From contig JAVJVP010000015.1 in NCBI GenBank assembly GCA_040221095.1, positions 1-64,000 on the forward strand: a DNA stretch of 64,000 nt, in the 5' to 3' direction. Below are positions 59,831 to 64,000 of this stretch, in pieces; within the stretch, counting starts at the first letter, position 1; each line of letters begins with the position of its first letter. The stretch comes from UBA1479 sp040221095 (GTDB lineage Bacteria > Pseudomonadota > Alphaproteobacteria > Rhodospirillales > Casp-alpha2). The notes beneath the pieces are model-generated. The model did not search any database, was not told the DNA's origin, and saw only the letters and a program-made list of their open reading frames with translations. Both the position numbers and the translations under genes were made by a program.

Positions 59831-60493
59831 TCAGACCTGCGTCACGCGGCGTTTCATCTCGGCCACGGCGGCATGCGGGCTGGTCAGCACGGCCAACCCC
59901 GTGTCGGCTCCGATCTCAGCCGCGAGCGGGGCCATGGAAAACTGCGCCAGCACGATGCAACCGCAATCGTTCAACCGGGGCGCCGCCGCGACCACGGCGC
60001 GGTCATGGGCGTCGCGTCGCCCCGCGCCAAGATCGGCCCAGGCGCCATCGACCAGCAGCGGCACGACTGTCAAGTCGATGTTGCGGGCCACCGCCAGCCT
60101 TTCCATGTCCGCCGTCATGTCAGGCAAGGTCTGAGGGTGTGTCGCCAACAAACCGATCCGCCCGCCCTGGGCCAGGGCGGCGTCGAGTATGGCCTCGTTC
60201 GGCTTCATCACCGGCACATCGTATTGTGCCGCGATCTGGTCGATGATCGCGCCGAACGCGGAACAGGTAAACAGGATGCCGTCAGGCCGCCGGGCCTTGG
60301 CATAAGCCGCTAGGTTGAGAAACCGTTCGGTCAACGCCGGGGCCAGTTTACCGCCGGCGGCCGCCAGGTCCGTGGTCAGACTTTCGTCCAGCAACGTCCA
60401 ATGGGCTGCGTCCGGCCACAGGTCCCTGAATGCGGTTTCCACCGGCGTGATGGCCTCACGGGTGGCGTGAATCAGTGCGATTTGCGTCGTCAT
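59831..60493 (-). CDS. Asp/Glu racemase-superfamily protein with one canonical catalytic cysteine
   Basis: The 220-residue product has the first Cys in GILFTCSAFGAI (Cys77), a second region with NDCGCIVLAQFSMAPLA, and repeated half-domain folds. In two-cysteine racemases the second Cys lies in VLGCTE; here that position is Gln184, while Cys177 and Cys179 lie just before it. This suggests a decarboxylase-like, hydantoin-racemase-like or altered enzyme. Substrate unknown. Confidence 0.75.
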   Translation of the reverse strand: MTTQIALIHATREAITPVETAFRDLWPDAAHWTLLDESLTTDLAAAGGKLAPALTERFLNLAAYAKARRPDGILFTCSAFGAIIDQIAAQYDVPVMKPNEAILDAALAQGGRIGLLATHPQTLPDMTADMERLAVARNIDLTVVPLLVDGAWADLGAGRRDAHDRAVVAAAPRLNDCGCIVLAQFSMAPLAAEIGADTGLAVLTSPHAAVAEMKRRVTQV

Positions 60494-60840
60494 GGTCCCG
60501 TATAAAGCGGGATATCGCCGGTTCTGGCAATCCTTTCCGCATGCAGCCGCGCCCTCGCCCCCGCCGCATAGCCTTGTATTCCCATACCTTTGAACCGGCC
60601 CGCTGACCGGAAGACATATATGTGATCTAGCGCATTCATGGCATTTTTAGTCTGGGTTGTTATTACCTGAAAAAAACGCGTTGCCGTGGCCTACATCACA
60701 GTTGGATTCAGCCGTATTGCGGTATCATCTTGATGTGAACTTCTGCGTGCGCGATTCTACGCCCATGACCACGCATATCGGAATGAATTGGCGCACAAAA
60801 CCGACGGTCAACAATAGAAACGCAAACCGGATGATCGGGA
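60494..60840. other. Intergenic region upstream of the MHYT kinase
   Basis: These 347 bases are more AT-rich than their neighbours (for example 60610-60680). They should contain the promoters of the divergent racemase and kinase genes. No gene or strong hairpin was seen. Confidence 0.5.
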
Positions 60841-62808
60841 ATGCAGTTTTCGCTCCAAAATCTGGCAGGCTTCTTCGCGCTTGACGTCGACCCGACGGTC
60901 GTTCTGCCCGCGTCCTATGATCCTGTGCTGGTCCTGCTGTCGTTCTTCATCGCGACACTTGCGGGCTTCGCCTTCATCCACCTGCTTCACCGCATTGCGG
61001 AACACGAGGATTCCACCCAGCGCCATCTGTGGATGGCCGGCGGGGCGGTGATCATGGGCCTGGGTATCTGGGCTATGCATTTCGTCGGCATGCTTGCCTA
61101 TCAATTGCCGATCCGGATGGGGTATGACCCGCTGATTACGTTGGGGTCGGCAGTACCCGCCGTCCTCGCGAGTGCCTGGAACCTGCAGATCGTCGGCCAT
61201 GCCCATATCACCAGGTTCCGCCTGTTCCTCGGCGGCATCGTTCTCGGGGGCGGCATCGGCCTCATGCATTACACCGGCATGGCGGCGGTCAATTTCGACG
61301 CCTTCATCCGATATGACCCCCTGCTGTTCGCTCTGTCCCTGTTTGTCGCCATCGCATTGGCTATCTGCGCCCTTTGGGTCGCCTTCCGGCTGTCCCGCCG
61401 CGACACCATCCGCACCCTGATGGGCGAAACCCTGTCGGCCCTGTTCATCGGGATGGCCGTCGCGGGCATGCATTATACGGCCATGAGTTCGACCATCTGT
61501 TTCGCACGCACGGGCGTATCGAATCCGGTCCAGCATATCGGGTCCGACGTCCTGGCCGGCGCCACGGCCATCGTCGCCTCGATCATCCTTGTCGCGGGGA
61601 TCGCCGCCGTCGTCCTGGACCGGCGGCTGGCATCGGAAATCTTCCGCCGCACCGAAGCGACCCAGCACGCCGATCAGACCAACCAGCGCCTGCAATTGAT
61701 CATGGACCACGTGGCCGACGCGGTGATCACCCTGGACAACCGGGGAATCATCGAGACATGCAACCCGGCGGCGGAACGCATCTTCGGCCTGCCCGGCAAC
61801 GCCATCGTCGGCCAGCCACTGACCGCCCTGATCAGCGAAACGGACGAGAGCACGCGAAAGCGGAAGCTGATGCGCTACCTGCTCGACCCCACGTCGCGTC
61901 AGGCCGGCGGTGAAGGCTTTGAGGTGATGGGACGGCGGGACGACGGGTCCGTTGTGTTTCTTGAGGCCGCCCTGTCGGAGGTGAAGGAAAAAGACCGCAC
62001 GATCATCGTCGCCGCATTGCGCGACATCACAGAACGCATGGTCGCCGCTCTGGCCTTGGCTCAGGCGAAGGACGACGCGGAAAAGGCCAACCAGGCGAAG
62101 TCCGAGTTCATTTCTCACATGAGCCACGAATTGCGCACGCCGCTGAACGCCGTCATCGGCATGGCCGACGTGCTGCTTCAGCTCAAGGACTTGCGCGACG
62201 ACCCGGAACGCCTGATCGAATACCTGACCGACATCCGCACCAGCGGCGCCCATCTGCTGTCCCTGGTCAACGAAATCCTTGACGTATCAATGGTCGAATC
62301 GGGCAACCGCGCTCTGTGCATGGAAACCTTCGATGCCGTGGATGAGGTCGAAAACGCCCTGCACCCGCTGCGCGCGACCCTGCTTGCCGGCAAGCCGCGC
62401 TTGTCCATCACCGCCCAGGGAAAACCCGTGCTGGTCGCCGCCGACCGGCAGTCCTTCCGCCAGATCGTCCTCAACCTGGCCAACAATTCCATCATCCATG
62501 GCGGCTCGGACGTGAAGGTGGAAATCCGGGTCGACCCGGACGTGTCCGGCGAGTATGTCCGCATCCTGGTTGCTGACAACGGCCCCGGCATGCCCGCCGA
62601 CCTGCTCGATGCCATCGGCCAGCCTTTCCCCCAGGCCCAGACACCCTATCACTCCACCACGGGCAGCAACGGCACCAAAGGCGCCGGGCTGGGCCTTTAT
62701 ATCGTCAACCGCCTGATTGCCCTCAACGGCGGAAAATTCTCGCTGGAAAGCGAATTGGGCAAGGGCACCGTCGCCACCACCTTGTGGCAGAAAACGGTCG
62801 CCGCCTAA
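60841..62808 (+). CDS. MHYT-PAS sensor histidine kinase
   Basis: The 655-residue product has an MHYT domain of seven membrane helices (residues 25-260) with MHFVGM, MHYTGM and MHYTAM motifs, thought to bind copper for O2, CO or NO sensing. A PAS domain with AVITLDNRGIIETCNPAAERIFG follows, then the HisKA helix FISHMSHELRTPLNAVIG and HATPase_c with NLANNSIIHGG and DNGPGMP and GLGLYIVNRLI. It lacks a receiver domain, and no cognate response regulator gene is adjacent. Confidence 0.93.
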   Translation: MQFSLQNLAGFFALDVDPTVVLPASYDPVLVLLSFFIATLAGFAFIHLLHRIAEHEDSTQRHLWMAGGAVIMGLGIWAMHFVGMLAYQLPIRMGYDPLITLGSAVPAVLASAWNLQIVGHAHITRFRLFLGGIVLGGGIGLMHYTGMAAVNFDAFIRYDPLLFALSLFVAIALAICALWVAFRLSRRDTIRTLMGETLSALFIGMAVAGMHYTAMSSTICFARTGVSNPVQHIGSDVLAGATAIVASIILVAGIAAVVLDRRLASEIFRRTEATQHADQTNQRLQLIMDHVADAVITLDNRGIIETCNPAAERIFGLPGNAIVGQPLTALISETDESTRKRKLMRYLLDPTSRQAGGEGFEVMGRRDDGSVVFLEAALSEVKEKDRTIIVAALRDITERMVAALALAQAKDDAEKANQAKSEFISHMSHELRTPLNAVIGMADVLLQLKDLRDDPERLIEYLTDIRTSGAHLLSLVNEILDVSMVESGNRALCMETFDAVDEVENALHPLRATLLAGKPRLSITAQGKPVLVAADRQSFRQIVLNLANNSIIHGGSDVKVEIRVDPDVSGEYVRILVADNGPGMPADLLDAIGQPFPQAQTPYHSTTGSNGTKGAGLGLYIVNRLIALNGGKFSLESELGKGTVATTLWQKTVAA

Positions 62809-62821
62809 CCCCGGAAACCGG

Positions 62822-64000
62822 TCAGCAGACCTCGAACAGGCCCGCCGCGCCCATGCCGCCGCCGACGCACATGGTGACGACCACGTTCTTGGCCCCCCGG
62901 CGTTTGCCTTCGATCAGAACGTGGCCGGTCAGGCGCGCCCCCGTCATGCCGAAGGGATGGCCCACGGAAATGCCGCCGCCGTTGACGTTCAGGATTTCCT
63001 GAGGAATGCCCAGCTTGTCGCGGCAGTACAGCACCTGCGAGGCGAAGGCTTCGTTCAGTTCCCAAAGATCAATGTCGTCCATCTTCAACCCCTGGCGTTC
63101 CAGCAGGCGCGGAATGGCGAACACCGGGCCGATGCCCATCTCATCGGGCTCACAACCCGCCGTGGCCAAGCCTTTGAAAATTCCGAGCGGCTGCAGGCCC
63201 CGGCGTTCGGCCTCTTTCTCCGTCATGATGACGCAGGCCGAGGCCCCGTCGGACAACTGCGAGGCATTGCCCGCCGTGACGAACTTGCCCGGACCCATGA
63301 CCGGGTCCAGCTTGGCCAGGGCTTCCAGCGTCGTGGTCGGCCGGTTGCCCTCGTCCTTGTCCAGGGTCACTTCCTGTTCCGTGACCTCGCCCGTTTCCCG
63401 GTTCTTGACTAGCATCCTGGACGTCAGCGGCACGATTTCGTCGTCGAACTTGCCCGCCTGCTGGGCCGCCGCCGTGCGCATCTGGCTTTCCAGGGAGTAT
63501 GCGTCCTGGGCTTCGCGGGTGACGCCGTAGCGTTCCGCCACCAGATCCGCCGTATCGATCATGGGAATCCACATTTCCGGCTTGTGCTCAAGCAGCCAGT
63601 CTTCCTTGGCCTCGTTCTTCATGGCGTTGTCGCGGACCAGGCTGATGCTTTCCAGTCCACCGGCCACGGCCACGGGCAGGCCGTCCATGACGACCCGGTT
63701 GGCAGCCACGGCGATGGCCTGCAGGCCGGACGCGCAGAGCCGGTTGATGGTCGTGCCGCCGGTGGTCACCGGAAGGCCCGCGCGGACCACGGACATGCGG
63801 GCGATGTTCTTGCCGGTCGCCCCCTCGGGCATGCCGCAGCCGAGCACCACGTCCTCGACCTCGGCCGGATCGATCCCGGCGCGCGCGACCGCGTGCTGGA
63901 TGACATGCCCCGCCAGGGTCGCACCATGGGTGTTGTTGAAGGCCCCGCGCGATGCTTTCCCAATGGGGGTGCGGGCGGTGGAAACGATGACGGCGCGTTG
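62822..64000 (-). CDS. Acetyl-CoA C-acyltransferase (thiolase), start outside window
   Basis: About 392 residues are visible. The N-terminal VIVSTARTPIGKASRGAF lies right at the window edge, so only a few residues are missing. The catalytic Cys is in INRLCASGLQAI, His in GGGISVGHPFGMTG and the second Cys in TMCVGGGMGAAG. It condenses or cleaves acyl-CoA units in beta-oxidation or polyhydroxybutyrate synthesis. Without neighbours the direction is unknown. Confidence 0.93.
   Translation of the reverse strand, partial: QRAVIVSTARTPIGKASRGAFNNTHGATLAGHVIQHAVARAGIDPAEVEDVVLGCGMPEGATGKNIARMSVVRAGLPVTTGGTTINRLCASGLQAIAVAANRVVMDGLPVAVAGGLESISLVRDNAMKNEAKEDWLLEHKPEMWIPMIDTADLVAERYGVTREAQDAYSLESQMRTAAAQQAGKFDDEIVPLTSRMLVKNRETGEVTEQEVTLDKDEGNRPTTTLEALAKLDPVMGPGKFVTAGNASQLSDGASACVIMTEKEAERRGLQPLGIFKGLATAGCEPDEMGIGPVFAIPRLLERQGLKMDDIDLWELNEAFASQVLYCRDKLGIPQEILNVNGGGISVGHPFGMTGARLTGHVLIEGKRRGAKNVVVTMCVGGGMGAAGLFEVC

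Noticed and set aside
1..64000. tRNA genes, CRISPR arrays, insertion sequences or prophage genes
   Set aside because: No tRNA-type TpsiC sequence with a foldable clover leaf, no regularly spaced repeats and no transposase or integrase motifs were seen. Detection by eye can miss degenerate copies.

Overview
The window is a GC-rich bacterial chromosome segment of alphaproteobacterial type, most likely Rhodospirillales or a close relative. The evidence is gene content: a CtrA response regulator with its phosphotransferase ChpT, a fliG-fliH-fliN-motA-flbD-flhA-flhF flagellar operon, a cytosolic tungsten/molybdenum NAD-dependent formate dehydrogenase of the Methylobacterium/Rhodobacter type, and a second, TAT-exported formate dehydrogenase with the DUF3305/DUF3306 accessory genes. 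No rRNA, tRNA, CRISPR array, insertion sequence, integrase or prophage gene was seen.

Region 1 (1-19 kb) is a motility and cell-cycle regulator block. The plus strand runs fliG (3' end), fliH, fliN, motA, flbD, flhA, flhF, a FliK-like gene and a small cysteine-free QueF-like protein. The minus strand carries fliI-fliJ, divergent from ctrA. Then come cheR, cheB, cheY, a large hybrid cheA and chpT, all on the minus strand. ctrA and chpT, the last two steps of the CckA-ChpT-CtrA relay, flank the chemotaxis genes. This fits the motility role that CtrA has in many non-Caulobacter alphaproteobacteria. cheW, flhG, motB and cckA are not in the window.

Region 2 (19-41 kb) is a formate oxidation and molybdenum-cofactor block. 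fdsB (a fused NuoE/NuoF-type subunit) and fdsA encode the soluble NAD-linked enzyme. A minus-strand series follows in transcription order: fdhD, mobA, DUF3305, DUF3306, torD-like chaperone, TAT-target peptide, fdhA, fdhB, a lipoprotein and the cytochrome b subunit fdhC. These make a periplasm-facing, quinone-linked enzyme. A large multi-cluster ferredoxin-like protein and moaA lie further right on the plus strand. They are separated from fdhD by a small group of unrelated genes (histidine phosphatase, DUF1330, cupin, TetR/COQ9-like, ankyrin).

Region 3 (41-64 kb) is a mixture of housekeeping and accessory genes. It holds an IclR / TauD-type dioxygenase / MFS / TetR module, NAD kinase, an AbrB-family membrane protein, pyrD, several small conserved proteins, an O-methyltransferase, an OmpA-like protein, phnN, a two-part response regulator, a short-chain dehydrogenase, a class II glutamine amidotransferase, a zinc phospholipase C-like protein, an rhlE-type helicase, iron superoxide dismutase, an Asp/Glu racemase-like protein, an MHYT-PAS sensor kinase and the start-truncated end of a thiolase.

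The observations most worth checking are the catalytically dead-looking QueF-like gene at the end of the flagellar operon, the 51-residue tandem repeat in the CheA linker, the lipoprotein and hairpin inserted between formate dehydrogenase subunits, the paired hairpins ahead of moaA, the CtrA-type sites ahead of ctrA, and an inverted pair of REP-like palindromes at 40.5 kb. No clearly unprecedented multi-gene system was identified. The sequence supports unusual components rather than a wholly new pathway.
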